DNA of 64,000 nt from Halobacillus yeomjeoni (GCF_020171525.1 NZ_JAIVAI010000001.1:1116001-1180000), one strand, 5' to 3'; counted from the stretch's first letter, positions 8,252 through 17,639 are shown. Notes: generated by a model not told the origin, from the letters alone. A program made the numbers and translations.

Positions 8252-10399
8252 CTATGGTGTCTCGGGCGGAGATAGTTCCACCACGAGATACCCACCTTCT
8301 TTGATCTTGGATCCTTTTTTGATGCTTTGTTTCGTTACATAGCCATTGCCCATCGTTTCGATTTTGAGACCGAAATGTTCTGCAAGACGATGGACATCCC
8401 TTAAGGAGTATCCTGTCAGATCAGGCATTTTCGGCTGATCGGTAATGACCATGACTCTTTGATTCTTCAACACTTTCGAACCCGCTTCAGGGAGCGTGGC
8501 TGTCACTTCTTTACCGGCCCCCATAACTTCAACGCGTTCAAAAGATTCTCTGAGAAGAGACGCTGCCTGCTTCGGATTTTGACCTGTCACATCCGGAAGC
8601 ACTTGCTGCACCACTTTGTTTTCCTTGTTCTTATCCGGCTGGATATTCAAATAGTGGAGGCTGTTTTCCATGACGGTGCGGACAATATAGGAAACAGGCT
8701 CAGAGCCGACTTCCGTCACTTCAAGGTCGGGCTGCTGCACGCCTACGTAAATCAATAATTCAGGATCTTCAATGGGAGCCATTCCCATGAAGGAAAAGAC
8801 GTAATTGTTTCGTCCTGTCAGGTAACCGCCACCAGGTTTACTGATTTGTGCCGTAGCCGTTTTCCCTCCGAGAGAATAATCGTTCAACTTGAACGACTGC
8901 CCTGTCCCGTTTTCGGAAGTGACGACTGTACCCAGTAAGTCTCTCATCTTTTCTGCTGTCGACTTTGATATCGGTTCACCAATCACTTCAGGTTCACTTT
9001 CTTTCAATACTTCCCCACCTTCACTTGACGTGATTTTGGAGAGCATATAAGGTTTTACCATTTTACCGTCATTGGCGATCGATGTCGCTGCTGTCAACAA
9101 CTGAATCGGAGTGAACGTAGACCCCTGTCCGAATGATGTAGTGATCTGTTCGATCGGTCGTTTATAGACCATGCGGCCTGTCAGCTCACCCGGAAGGTCG
9201 ATGCCTGATTTTTGGTCGAGGTGAAAATCAGAAAGGTATTTTCTGAACTTTTCAGGACCGAGTTTTTCCCAAACGAGCTTGGATGCGGCAACGTTCGAGG
9301 AACGCTGAAAACCTTCGTTATAAGTGATGGACCCCCATCCTTTACGATAGTTGTGATCCCCGATTGTTTGTGACCGTTCCGTAACTTTGTACGTACCGGA
9401 CTTATACATATCCGTCCCGTTGTAAACGCCGGCATCGATGGCGGCTGCCCATGTGAACATCTTAATAGTCGAACCCGGCTCGAATGGATACGAAATCAAA
9501 TCATTATACCAGTTTTGGACATTTCCGATATCGTTCGGGTTGTAACTCGGACGATTACTCATCGCCAAAACTTCGCCTGTGTCCGGATCGATGACGGCAG
9601 CCATGATTTTTTTCGGCTCATACTGCTCATCCACCTGCGACATGGCATCTTCCAAAAACGTCTGGATCTTCTGATCGATGGTCAAGTATACATCTTCCCC
9701 ATCATCAGGATCGGTCATGACTTCGTTCGGGTCGAGTAGTTTAGTGCCGTATTTATCCCGTTCGTACTTGATTTTCCCTTTTTCTTCTTGTAAGTATTCT
9801 TCCATCTGCTTTTCGATTCCCGTGACGCCCGAGATTTTTCCATCCTGGGCACGGGCAAAACCGATGACGTGAGATGCGAACATCCCATTCGGATAATAAC
9901 GCTTGGCTTCCTCCTGGAATTGAATGCCGTTCAAGTCGAGCTTTTTGATTTCCTCCATCTTCTCTTGTGAAATCTCCCGGCCGGCGGGACCGAACTCCAC
10001 TTGGAAACGGCCGTTTTCCTGGCCTTCTTCCATACGATCAGCCATTTCGCTCGCATTCATATCTAACAAAGGAGCCAAAACAGCTGACGTTTCTTCTGGA
10101 TCCGTCACATGTTTAGGCTCCTTCAAATTTTTCGAATAGTTCGGATCGACAATGGCATACATCCGGTACGTCGGACGATCGTACGCGAGAACCATCCCAT
10201 TTTTATCATAGATCTTCCCTCTTTTGGCATCAATTTCATATGAACTCGTCCGCACATCCTCCGCCCATTCTTTCAAGTCGACTCCTTCGACCTTCGCAGT
10301 CGTTTCAATATATAAGAACCTTCCTGCGATGATCAGGAATACGACGGAGAAAACAAGGATGAGGATGGCGGCTCCTCTATGCGTGTTTGCACTTTTCAT
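8252..10399 (-). CDS. pbpB: Penicillin-binding protein 2B, division transpeptidase
   Basis: Class B PBP of the divisome that cross-links septal peptidoglycan, acting with FtsW, FtsL and DivIC. It has 715 residues: short cytoplasmic tail, one membrane segment (about 11-30), dimerisation domain, transpeptidase domain with STIK (after EPG) and SSN, and two C-terminal PASTA repeats (LPDVTGQNPKQAA and MPDLTGYSLRDV). The third catalytic motif reads KTA, inside GGKTATAQIS, where class B PBPs usually have KTG; SpoVD next door has KTG. The gene starts 21 bp after ftsL, with GGTGAT as ribosome binding site. Confidence 0.95.
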   Translation of the reverse strand: MKSANTHRGAAILILVFSVVFLIIAGRFLYIETTAKVEGVDLKEWAEDVRTSSYEIDAKRGKIYDKNGMVLAYDRPTYRMYAIVDPNYSKNLKEPKHVTDPEETSAVLAPLLDMNASEMADRMEEGQENGRFQVEFGPAGREISQEKMEEIKKLDLNGIQFQEEAKRYYPNGMFASHVIGFARAQDGKISGVTGIEKQMEEYLQEEKGKIKYERDKYGTKLLDPNEVMTDPDDGEDVYLTIDQKIQTFLEDAMSQVDEQYEPKKIMAAVIDPDTGEVLAMSNRPSYNPNDIGNVQNWYNDLISYPFEPGSTIKMFTWAAAIDAGVYNGTDMYKSGTYKVTERSQTIGDHNYRKGWGSITYNEGFQRSSNVAASKLVWEKLGPEKFRKYLSDFHLDQKSGIDLPGELTGRMVYKRPIEQITTSFGQGSTFTPIQLLTAATSIANDGKMVKPYMLSKITSSEGGEVLKESEPEVIGEPISKSTAEKMRDLLGTVVTSENGTGQSFKLNDYSLGGKTATAQISKPGGGYLTGRNNYVFSFMGMAPIEDPELLIYVGVQQPDLEVTEVGSEPVSYIVRTVMENSLHYLNIQPDKNKENKVVQQVLPDVTGQNPKQAASLLRESFERVEVMGAGKEVTATLPEAGSKVLKNQRVMVITDQPKMPDLTGYSLRDVHRLAEHFGLKIETMGNGYVTKQSIKKGSKIKEGGYLVVELSPPETP

Positions 10400-10420
10400 A
10401 AGGGCATCACCAATTTATTT

Positions 10421-10786
10421 TTAGTTACTGACCGATGCGGCTTGCTTGACCTTCGCGTTTTGGATGTTCAATCCATTTTCCTTCGCAATTCGCAGAATCC
10501 GGTCAGGATTGCTCAGTTCTTTGACCTGATAAGCTAAATTCTCGTTTTGAGACTCCTGTTGAGCAAGGTCTGTTTCAAGACTGCGGATGTCCCGGTTCAA
10601 TGCATCAGTATCTGCCGAAAATTGGACCAGAAAAATCGATGCAGCAAGAAGACCAGCGGTGGCGACTGAATACAACACTTTTTCACCTGTACTGATCCAT
10701 CCCGTCTTACGGACCTTTACTTTAACCTGTCTTTGTCTATCCGGTTGACGTAAAGGCTGGTGCTGCCTTGCATGCTCCATACTCAT
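10421..10786 (-). CDS. ftsL: Cell division protein FtsL
   Basis: Small bitopic divisome protein that bridges PBP2B and DivIC. The 121-residue protein has a basic N-terminus ([14 protein letters not shown]), one membrane segment ([18 protein letters not shown]) and an extracytoplasmic coiled coil ([20 protein letters not shown]). The start is ATG 10786, which overlaps the rsmH stop as ATGA and has GGTGG 8 nt upstream; a GTG four codons earlier is less likely. Order rsmH-ftsL-pbpB is the standard dcw order. Confidence 0.93.
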   Translation of the reverse strand: MSMEHARQHQPLRQPDRQRQVKVKVRKTGWISTGEKVLYSVATAGLLAASIFLVQFSADTDALNRDIRSLETDLAQQESQNENLAYQVKELSNPDRILRIAKENGLNIQNAKVKQAASVSN

Positions 10787-11763
10787 GTTTTCTTCCACCC
10801 TTCCTCATATTCGAATTCTTTACTCCAAGGCTTTACTTTCTCTACGACTCTCAACTTCGCTGAGCGGGAGCGACGGTTTTCCTCAAGTTCATCTTCTTCA
10901 GCTATAATAGGTTTTCGTGTGACAAGTTCAAATGGTGGCTGTTTATCTTCAGGAATCATCGGAATATTTTTCGGCATTGGAGGATTGGAACTCCACTTTT
11001 TGAACGCCTGCTTACACAATCGATCTTCCAGCGAATGGAAAGTGATGACGGCAATTCTTCCACCAACAGAAACGACTCTTGCCGCTTGATGCAAGCTATC
11101 CTGAAATGCTCCCAATTCATCATTGACCGCAATCCGGATCGCCTGGAAAACACGTTTGGCCGGGTGTCCACCTTTTCGTCTCGCCGGTGCCGGTATGCCT
11201 TCTTTGATCAACTCGACCAACTCACCCGTCGTTTCGATTGAATGGTCCATGCGGGCTTTTTCAATCTTCCTTGCGATCTGCTTAGAAAATTTCTCTTCTC
11301 CGTATTTGAAGAAAATCCGGACAAGATCCTCATAAGGCCATTCATTGACAACTTCTTTCGCAGTCAACGCCGCTGTACGATCCATCCTCATATCCAGAGG
11401 CGCATCGTTTTGATAACTGAAACCACGGTCACCGATATCAAGCTGTGGACTGGAAACTCCGAGATCATAAACAATCCCGTCAATATGTTCCACACCAAGC
11501 TCGTTCAGCTTCTCTTCTAACTGCCGGAAATTCGCCTGCACGAATGTAATCCGGTCCGCATAAGGCTTCAGCCGTTCTTTGGCAGCTTCCAATGCCATTT
11601 CGTCCTGGTCGAAAGCATAAAGATGACCTTCAGCATCCAGCTGGGACGCGATGACCTCCGAATGACCGCCTCCACCGAGAGTGCAATCCACGTATGCCCC
11701 CTTAGGCTTAATATGTAATTGCTCGGTGGTTTCTTTTTTTAATACGCTATAATGTTCAAACAT
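10783..11763 (-). CDS. rsmH: 16S rRNA (cytosine(1402)-N4)-methyltransferase
   Basis: SAM-dependent methyltransferase that modifies C1402 in the ribosomal P site. The start at ATG 11763 gives the family-typical [16 protein letters not shown]; an in-frame TTG nine codons upstream overlaps the mraZ stop and is less likely. Visible motifs are [14 protein letters not shown] and [10 protein letters not shown] (SAM binding), [15 protein letters not shown], and [17 protein letters not shown]. Second gene of the mraZ operon, 23 bp after mraZ. Confidence 0.96.
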   Translation of the reverse strand: MFEHYSVLKKETTEQLHIKPKGAYVDCTLGGGGHSEVIASQLDAEGHLYAFDQDEMALEAAKERLKPYADRITFVQANFRQLEEKLNELGVEHIDGIVYDLGVSSPQLDIGDRGFSYQNDAPLDMRMDRTAALTAKEVVNEWPYEDLVRIFFKYGEEKFSKQIARKIEKARMDHSIETTGELVELIKEGIPAPARRKGGHPAKRVFQAIRIAVNDELGAFQDSLHQAARVVSVGGRIAVITFHSLEDRLCKQAFKKWSSNPPMPKNIPMIPEDKQPPFELVTRKPIIAEEDELEENRRSRSAKLRVVEKVKPWSKEFEYEEGWKKT

Positions 11764-11786
11764 CGTCTCACTCGTTTCTATCTCTA

Positions 11787-12218
11787 TCAAATATCAAAAT
11801 CCAACATGTTCTCTGCAATTTCCGAAAACGACTCTTCAGACTCCTCGAAATAGCTTTCCCACTGATCGTTACTCCAAAACTCGATACGGTTGGAAACTCC
11901 AATGACAACGCATTCTTTTTCCAGCGAGGCATACTTCCTGAGCGGTGGCGGGATATTGACTCTCCCCTGCTTGTCCAACTCACACTCGACTGCGCCTGAA
12001 AAGAAAAATCTAGTGAAGGCTCGGGCATCTTTTTTTGTCAGGGGAAGCTTTTTCAGCTTTTCTTCAAGCAGCTTCCATTCGTCCATAGGATAAGCAAACA
12101 AACACTGATCTAAACCTCTGGTTAGGACAAAGCTCTCACCAAGATCTTGACGGAACTTGGAGGGAACGATCATCCGCCCTTTGGTATCAATGTTATGTTG
12201 AAATTCTCCCATGAACAT
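11787..12218 (-). CDS. mraZ: Transcriptional regulator MraZ
   Basis: DNA-binding ring protein with two AbrB-like swapped-hairpin halves ([20 protein letters not shown] near the N-terminus and [19 protein letters not shown] in the second half). It heads the dcw cluster and represses its own promoter in species where it has been studied. The start MFMGEF matches the B. subtilis form, and AGGTGGGGG lies about 6 nt upstream. An array of three GTGG repeats at 10-bp spacing, the expected MraZ operator, lies just upstream. Confidence 0.96.
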   Translation of the reverse strand: MFMGEFQHNIDTKGRMIVPSKFRQDLGESFVLTRGLDQCLFAYPMDEWKLLEEKLKKLPLTKKDARAFTRFFFSGAVECELDKQGRVNIPPPLRKYASLEKECVVIGVSNRIEFWSNDQWESYFEESEESFSEIAENMLDFDI

Positions 12219-12248
12219 ACAGTTCCCCCACCTTCTGTGTTCAGCTTA

Positions 12249-12272
12249 CCACATCGCCCCACTTTTCTCCAC
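12249..12272 (-). promoter_or_regulatory. MraZ box array (three GTGG direct repeats, 10-bp period)
   Basis: Minus strand GTGGAGAAAA, GTGGGGCGAT and GTGGTAAGCT follow one another with an exact 10-bp period (GTGG at 12272, 12262, 12252). This is the geometry of known MraZ boxes (TGGGN repeats separated by 5 nt). A weak promoter, TGGAGA -N17- TAAGCT with TGn extension, would overlap the array, fitting autorepression. Confidence 0.7.
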
Positions 12273-12297
12273 ATACTTTTTTCAATTCTCTTTACAG

Positions 12298-12330
12298 AAA
12301 AAAATTCCTGCCGCGAAAGGCAGGAATTTT
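12298..12330 (-). terminator. Rho-independent terminator of bshC
   Basis: Minus strand AATTCCTGCC, loop TTTCGC, GGCAGGAATT, then a run of Ts at 12304-12298. It separates bshC from the mraZ promoter. Confidence 0.85.
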
Positions 12331-12378
12331 AAGGTTATTTTGACAGATTCGGCATGTGGTGGGAAGTGGAGGACCGGT

Positions 12379-14004
12379 TCATACGTAAACGATAAAATGG
12401 TCCTCATGGAAAGGGATCGTGTGTTCATTGATGCGACAGAACAGGTCTGTACCGTATAGGGTGACCCATGGGACGATGCCCCACACCCGCTCCTGCAATC
12501 CACCAAATGGGTGTAAAAGCAGATCCAAATCATTGAAATGAGCAACTTCGTGTTCATACTGCTGCTCCAGGGACTGGTTCATCCGTTTTTCAAGGAAATC
12601 GATTTGTTTGAAGATGTAATCCAGATTTTTCTCCGCCATTTGCTCCAGATCAGGACCGAATTCAGAGGACTTCTCCCGTAACGGGCGGTGAATTCGATCG
12701 ATTTCTTCCTTCACCTGCTCACTCAATCGGTGAATCGGCGGAGCACTCCGGGAAGCGAGCCAATTCATTTTTTCTTCACCCACTCCATGTCGGATGGCTT
12801 CTGAAGCATCAATCTGCAGTCGTTCGAGGTGCTGTTCCGATTTACGATCGATGAAGGTGAATGAAAGGCGCGGAAATACAGGCGGCATTTCTAAGTCCAC
12901 GGCTCGGAACGCCGGTTTCAGCGCTGACCAATAATTGATTTCTCCCGGTCCACCGATGAAGGCAAGGACAGGAAACAAAAATTCCTGCATCAATGGTCTG
13001 GTCACCACGTTATTGCTGAGACGCTCAGGTGATAGTTCCGCGGTTTCCTTCAATTCCTGCTCACTCAATGTCAGCTCATTATTCTTCCCTCTGTAACTTC
13101 CGTTTTCCTGTTTCATTAAAAGGATGCGGTCTCCATTATCATGATAAAAGATATGGGCGTCATCCAAATCACTGTCGAGATTCATTTCATACCCTTGTTT
13201 ACGATTGACCTGCAGAGCTGCAAAAACACCGCCTGCAATCGATTCATTGTTTTCAATCATGGCAGAGAAGTAAGGTGACTCCAATTTACGAATTTGAGGG
13301 TCATGAGCATCGACGATGATGAGCCCTTCATCCGGGAAAAGCCGATAAACAAGTTTGGCGAAGAAGTCGCTGTACGTCTCGGATTCTTCAAGGAGCATTT
13401 GGACCTGCTCATAGAACTCACTCGTATATTCCGCTTCCTTAGCTGCTCCGAATATATCCTTCACCCATTGCTCAGCACTGGATTTATTGATTTCAACTTC
13501 CGAGACAGATGCTTTTGATTCCGGTGTCTGACCGATGGAAATCTTTTTCATTTTCCCTTCACTCTTCATCATAAGATGATTGATTTCATCGAAGTCATGA
13601 TCTTCTCCGGCAATCCAAAAGACAGGAAGCACCGGTCGACCGGATTCTTTCTGCCTTTGTTTTGCCAGTTGAAGGACGGATATGATTTTGTTTACCGTGT
13701 AGAGTGGACCTGTCAAAAGCCCGGCCTGCTGTCCTGCAATGACGACTGAACTCTCTTCGTCTCTCAATTTCTCAATCGTGGAGATCGTCGACTCCGGTGC
13801 ATTCCAGCGCTTGTTCATGTCAATCAGAACGTCTGTCAGCGCATCTCTTTGATAGGACCTTGTGCGGAGATGTTCCATCCGCCTCTCCCATATGGAAGTA
13901 TCTTTCGGATCGTATTCGAATTTATCTGCTATATTTGAAAAATCATTTTTATAATCATTGAAAAGTGCTTGTTTCGACTGTAGCTGGATCGGGTTGATAC
14001 GCAT
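12379..14004 (-). CDS. bshC: Bacillithiol biosynthesis cysteine-adding enzyme BshC
   Basis: Last enzyme of bacillithiol synthesis, adding cysteine to GlcN-malate. The 541 residues match the family length (about 540). The nucleotide-binding-fold region SSVVIAGQQAGLLTGPLYTVNK (split around 88-109) and PVLPVFWIAGEDHDFDEINH are diagnostic, and a coiled-coil segment lies before the C-terminus (LEKRMNQSLEQQYEHEVAHF). AAAGGAG precedes the ATG. Position directly upstream of mraZ is as in B. subtilis (yllA). The gene indicates that this organism uses bacillithiol as its low-molecular-weight thiol. Confidence 0.95.
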   Translation of the reverse strand: MRINPIQLQSKQALFNDYKNDFSNIADKFEYDPKDTSIWERRMEHLRTRSYQRDALTDVLIDMNKRWNAPESTISTIEKLRDEESSVVIAGQQAGLLTGPLYTVNKIISVLQLAKQRQKESGRPVLPVFWIAGEDHDFDEINHLMMKSEGKMKKISIGQTPESKASVSEVEINKSSAEQWVKDIFGAAKEAEYTSEFYEQVQMLLEESETYSDFFAKLVYRLFPDEGLIIVDAHDPQIRKLESPYFSAMIENNESIAGGVFAALQVNRKQGYEMNLDSDLDDAHIFYHDNGDRILLMKQENGSYRGKNNELTLSEQELKETAELSPERLSNNVVTRPLMQEFLFPVLAFIGGPGEINYWSALKPAFRAVDLEMPPVFPRLSFTFIDRKSEQHLERLQIDASEAIRHGVGEEKMNWLASRSAPPIHRLSEQVKEEIDRIHRPLREKSSEFGPDLEQMAEKNLDYIFKQIDFLEKRMNQSLEQQYEHEVAHFNDLDLLLHPFGGLQERVWGIVPWVTLYGTDLFCRINEHTIPFHEDHFIVYV

Positions 14005-14100
14005 ATATGAACTACTCCTTTATACGCTTGAATGTGATTCCTACTATGTATCCTATTGTATTGTACATAAAAGATGTAGAGAGTTCATCTAATCTGTTTG

Positions 14101-14481
14101 TCAGGATAACAAACGAGCCGCCAACCCGTACAACGTCAGTCCCATATAAAATAGCGTGAATATCAGAAAGCTCGCACGGAAGAAACCTTTGAAGGCACGC
14201 CTCAGTTGTATTTCCTCATGGAGCTTATATTGCACGATGAGGGAAACCCCCAGAATTATGCAAAGGAAAATCAGTATGTAAGCTAAAAAACTTTGTTCAA
14301 AAATGACGTACGCCAGCACATGAACAGCCAGGATGAACACCGGGGCACAGACATGAGCTGTACGATGGACGGCTTTCGTTTTATATCTCGACCACTTTCT
14401 AGCGAAAAAATAAAATACGACGAGGAAAGGAATAGGGAGCGTCAGAATGAGAGCGACCATCGAAATCATGAATTGACTCAT
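14101..14481 (-). CDS. DUF3397 family membrane protein
   Basis: A 126-residue protein with four predicted membrane segments (about 4-26, 43-61, 66-85 and 101-123) separated by short basic loops (FARKWSRYKTKAVHR, KLHEEIQLRRAFKG). It fits the DUF3397 family, found next to panE/bshC in many Bacillaceae; no function is known. Its ATG overlaps the panE stop (TAATG), so it is probably coupled to panE. A terminator was not seen before bshC. Confidence 0.75.
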   Translation of the reverse strand: MSQFMISMVALILTLPIPFLVVFYFFARKWSRYKTKAVHRTAHVCAPVFILAVHVLAYVIFEQSFLAYILIFLCIILGVSLIVQYKLHEEIQLRRAFKGFFRASFLIFTLFYMGLTLYGLAARLLS

Positions 14482-15353
14482 TATAAATCCCTCCTGTTTT
14501 CCGCTTCTAAAGCATGAATGGCTTTGACGATGAACCGGTGATAAGGAACCGGATGACCGCCCTTCTCTATGATATAACCTGAGATGGCATCGATCTCTGT
14601 CCGTCTCCCTTCAATGATATCTTTCAACATGGACGACTGGTTTGCTTTCGTATTGTCTGCAATTTTCTGTAGTCGATTCCATTCATATGAAAACGAGCGC
14701 TCCAGGACAGAACAGGCCTCTTCACAAAGCTTCTCTGCGAGTTCATTTATGTAAGGGTTGGTAAGAATACATCCGTTTTTCAACCCGAACAATGCGGTCA
14801 GTGGATTGATGACGGTATTGACCACCAATTTCGAAGACAACATATCGTAATAATCTTCGTGAAATTCGATGGGGAAATCATTGGTATTCAATGAAGCAGC
14901 GGTTTCGGCAATCTTTCCATCCGGTGCAATAGAGGCAATAGCTATTTTACCCTTCCCCGTATGATGTACTTCGGTATCTCCGATTTTCAGTGCACCGTGT
15001 TCCACCACTCCGACCCATGGAACATCACAGGCTGTTTGGACTTTTTCGACATGCCCCATCCCATTTTGTAAAAATAGAACCGGCGTCCCGTCCAGCAAGT
15101 TCGTTGCTAATACCTCATCTAAATGAGATTGCTTGACGGTGACGATGAGTACATCGTGGTTGCGGTAACCTTCATTCTTCAAATGAGCTTGGACCGGGGT
15201 CTGATCTTCTTTTGGTAAACACGTAATTCCATTACGTGAGAGCCCGTCCTTCTGCTCTTCTCTATTCACATAAACGTGCACTTGATGCTCACGACCCAGG
15301 TAATAAGACACCAACAGACCGATCGAACCAGCGCCGATCACTCCAATATTCAT
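14481..15353 (-). CDS. panE: 2-dehydropantoate 2-reductase (ketopantoate reductase)
   Basis: NADPH-dependent reduction of ketopantoate to pantoate in pantothenate/CoA synthesis. It has an N-terminal dinucleotide-binding loop (GVIGAGSIGLLVSYYLG, 4-20), LFLQNGMGHVEKV, the catalytic lysine region SSKLVVNTVINPLTALFGLKNG, and the C-terminal substrate-binding helix region ending with SSMLKDIIEGRRTEIDAISG. Length 290 is normal. It is the counterpart of B. subtilis ylbQ and lies divergent to the ylbP-like acetyltransferase. Confidence 0.92.
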   Translation of the reverse strand: MNIGVIGAGSIGLLVSYYLGREHQVHVYVNREEQKDGLSRNGITCLPKEDQTPVQAHLKNEGYRNHDVLIVTVKQSHLDEVLATNLLDGTPVLFLQNGMGHVEKVQTACDVPWVGVVEHGALKIGDTEVHHTGKGKIAIASIAPDGKIAETAASLNTNDFPIEFHEDYYDMLSSKLVVNTVINPLTALFGLKNGCILTNPYINELAEKLCEEACSVLERSFSYEWNRLQKIADNTKANQSSMLKDIIEGRRTEIDAISGYIIEKGGHPVPYHRFIVKAIHALEAENRRDL

Positions 15354-15512
15354 TTTTGACCCTCATTTCGTTCGGTTTCTATTTTCCTATTGTAGCAGAC
15401 AGACGATAGGGTTGGCAGTCAAAATATGTCGAAAACTCAAATGTTCATTTCATTCTGAATATTTTTATATTATAATATAAGAAGATACAGATCTATGAAA
15501 GGGGATTGTGTC

Positions 15513-16004
15513 ATGATGACCAAGACAAAAGTGGAACCACTATTAGTGAACTATAAAACTCTTGAGGAGTTTAAACGCTTCAAGGAATACGGCAACCAGG
15601 AACTGGCGATGTTCGAAGACCTTGAAAGCAATATTGTAGAAAATGACAGCGAATCACCATTTTACGGTATTTATTATGGAAGCGCTTTAGTCGCCCGTAT
15701 GAGCCTCTATCGCGTAAGTGCTAAGTATGACCACTATTTCGAACCCCCTCAGGATTACCTGGAGCTTTGGAAATTAGAAGTCCTTCCTGACTACCAGGGC
15801 CAAGGATATGGAAAAGCACTCGTAGAGTTCGCTAAAGAATTCAACCTCCCTATCAAGACGAACCCACGTATTAAATCTCACGGCTTTTGGGAGAAGATGG
15901 GGTTCCAAAAAGCTCATTATGATGTCGAGCGTGATTTAGGAGAAAACCCGTTGATTTGGATGCCGAGCGGTGTAGAAGAAAGAGATGTCACGGCTTCGGA
16001 ATAA
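15513..16004 (+). CDS. ylbP: GNAT family N-acetyltransferase (YlbP)
   Basis: Predicted acetyl-CoA-dependent N-acetyltransferase with unknown substrate. The acetyl-CoA pyrophosphate loop appears as VLPDYQGQGYGKALVEFA, with KLEV just before it. An upstream ATG at 15495 is in frame, but AAAGGGGA overlaps its first codons and lies 7-8 nt before ATG 15513, so the latter start (163 residues, close to the B. subtilis length of about 160) is preferred. A TATAAT at 15471-15476 could be its -10. It is followed by a strong terminator. Confidence 0.85.
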   Translation: MMTKTKVEPLLVNYKTLEEFKRFKEYGNQELAMFEDLESNIVENDSESPFYGIYYGSALVARMSLYRVSAKYDHYFEPPQDYLELWKLEVLPDYQGQGYGKALVEFAKEFNLPIKTNPRIKSHGFWEKMGFQKAHYDVERDLGENPLIWMPSGVEERDVTASE

Positions 16005-16016
16005 TGAAAAATAAAG

Positions 16017-16053
16017 AAAAGCCGCTACAGCTTCCCTGTAGCGGCTTTTTATT
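16017..16053 (+). terminator. Rho-independent terminator of ylbP
   Basis: GCCGCTACAG, loop CTTCC, CTGTAGCGGC, then TTTTT. Confidence 0.9.
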
Positions 16054-16237
16054 TTTGTGGAGGAGGGGATAAAACATAATGCGTTGCTATATCGATCGTG
16101 TCTTCTGAATCCCTAAAAATGAAATTGCGCAATTATGACAGTAAATCATTCCATCCACTGTTCAAATTACGCAACTCTTTAAAGGATTTCATCATTCTCA
16201 CATTCACCATGTTCTTCATACACAACAAAAAGACGTC

Positions 16238-16717
16238 TTAAATCGGGCTTTTATGCCGTTCCTTTACCCAGTGGACGAGTTTATCCACTTCATTCCATGC
16301 TGCTTCCCACTGTTTCAGCTGATTCCGCAGCTTTTTATTGTCTTCATTCAATTGTTTCAGTTCATATTCCAACCTTTGTTTCCCTGTATCTTCAGTTTGT
16401 TTCACTTTCATTTCTTTTAAGAAGGAGATCGCAGCATCGATCGACATCGGAGAATCACCATCAGGAGAAGGAGTCGCAGTGAAGACTGCTCGCTTTCCTT
16501 TCCGATTTTGTTTCGCTTGCTGGATTTCATCCTCATACTCTTTTCTTACTGTGGCATTCCACCTGAACCCACATGCTGCCGGCGTCCTCCGTAATTGCGC
16601 GGCAACGTCCTGAAATGCTTCCAGCTGAGTTTTCCCCTCCTGTATATATTTCAGAACTGTATTGGCCAGAAGAAGATCTTCCTCGTCCTTCCAGGCATCT
16701 TGTCTCGGGGCGTCCAT
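16238..16717 (-). CDS. rsfA: Prespore-specific transcriptional regulator RsfA
   Basis: Sporulation regulator that in B. subtilis (ylbO) fine-tunes SigF-dependent genes in the forespore. The N-terminus is a Myb/SANT-like DNA-binding domain (AWKDEEDLLLANTVLKYIQEGKT ... AACGFRWNATVRKEY, about 8-60, split here). A Lys/Arg-rich linker (QQAKQNRKGKR) and a coiled coil (about 110-150, ELKQLNEDNKKLRNQLKQWE) follow. The start ATG 16717 has GGAGGG 5 nt upstream. Neighbours ylbP and rpmF are as in B. subtilis. Confidence 0.9.
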   Translation of the reverse strand: MDAPRQDAWKDEEDLLLANTVLKYIQEGKTQLEAFQDVAAQLRRTPAACGFRWNATVRKEYEDEIQQAKQNRKGKRAVFTATPSPDGDSPMSIDAAISFLKEMKVKQTEDTGKQRLEYELKQLNEDNKKLRNQLKQWEAAWNEVDKLVHWVKERHKSPI

Positions 16718-16912
16718 ACCATCCCTCCTCTATCGTTTGCTTATAGTTATGCAAAAAAGAGGGTTGATAGAATCGTATTTTTCACTTTTTCTCAAAGTCA
16801 ATGTTTCTTTATGACCCTTTTGCACGTATCTCTTTTGACACTTCCATTCATAGGAACACGGGTTTACTAAGTTTATGAAAGCTATTGGAAGTGTTAATTT
16901 CATAAAAGAAAC

Positions 16913-17368
16913 GGCTTTGTTATTGCTTGGTGTCTTGGTGTCTTTGTGTCTTTCCGTCCTGGAATTTGTATGAGGCGGCCTTTTAGAATGACTCCCTTTC
17001 CGTGGGGTACCGTGAGCCTCCTCAGGCTGCGCCTTCCGGGGTCTCACGATGTACCTTTATCCTACAGGAGTCTCGCCATTCTAAAAGGCCGCCTCTTCAA
17101 AGTAGAAAGGGCGGAAAGGCCATTAACGAAGTTCGGTACTCCAACTACGAACGGGATGGCAGGGAAAACAGGTAGACTCCTGCGGGAAAAAGGAACAAGG
17201 TGAGACCCCGGAGAACGAAGTTCGAGGAGACTCAAGCGTCCCCCGCGGAAAGCGGACTGTTTTCCCTGCCATCCCATGCTCTGAGTCAATAAAGGACCGG
17301 ACACCAAATCTCAGACGAGGACTATTTAGTAATCATTTAAAATATCAACAACAGACTTTAACAAAGCC
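16913..17368. mobile_element. MITE-like composite element, copy 1 (456 bp)
   Basis: Bounded by the 10-bp terminal inverted repeat GGCTTTGTTA (16913-16922) and TAACAAAGCC (17359-17368). Inside are two nested palindromic units: unit B with 19-bp perfect arms GAGGCGGCCTTTTAGAATG (16972-16990 / 17077-17095), and unit A with 19-bp arms GGGATGGCAGGGAAAACAG (17153-17171 / 17257-17275). No transposase is encoded. Related copies lie near 34.44-34.75 and 50.85-51.17 kb. It fills most of the rsfA-rpmF gap. Open frames inside it are spurious. Confidence 0.75.
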
Positions 17369-17415
17369 AATAAAAAAAGAGCCTGACATCAGTCAGACTC
17401 TTCCTTAGAAAGTGA

Positions 17416-17589
17416 TTAGTCGTTAATCACTTGTTTTCCATCATACTGTCCACAAGATTTGCAAACATGGTGTGGTTTTGTGTACTCCCCACAGTTTGAG
17501 CATTCGATCATGCCAGGGACATGAAGCTTTTTGTGAGTACGACGTTGGTTTTTAACCTTTTTAGACGTTCTACGCTTAGGTACTGCCAT
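17416..17589 (-). CDS. rpmF: 50S ribosomal protein L32
   Basis: Ribosomal protein of 57 residues starting [19 protein letters not shown], the standard L32 N-terminus. It has a four-cysteine zinc ribbon (CSNCGEY and CKSCGQY). ATG 17589 has GGAGGTG at about 6 nt; a GTG three codons upstream lies inside that site and is rejected. Downstream of ylbN, with which it is usually co-transcribed. Confidence 0.97.
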   Translation of the reverse strand: MAVPKRRTSKKVKNQRRTHKKLHVPGMIECSNCGEYTKPHHVCKSCGQYDGKQVIND

Positions 17590-17639
17590 GTTGTACACCT
17601 CCTTACTTTATTTACGATTCGAAAACCTTGAAGATTTTC

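Noticed and set aside
16054-16237. Possible transposase remnant on the minus strand (KSFKELRNLNSGWNDLLS then stop)
   Set aside because: Short, interrupted by stops and without a recognisable family; could be chance.
16946-17307. Open frames inside the composite repeat (e.g. plus strand 16946-17203 and minus strand 17062-17307)
   Set aside because: They are by-products of the GC-rich palindromic cores; similar spurious frames appear in the other copies.
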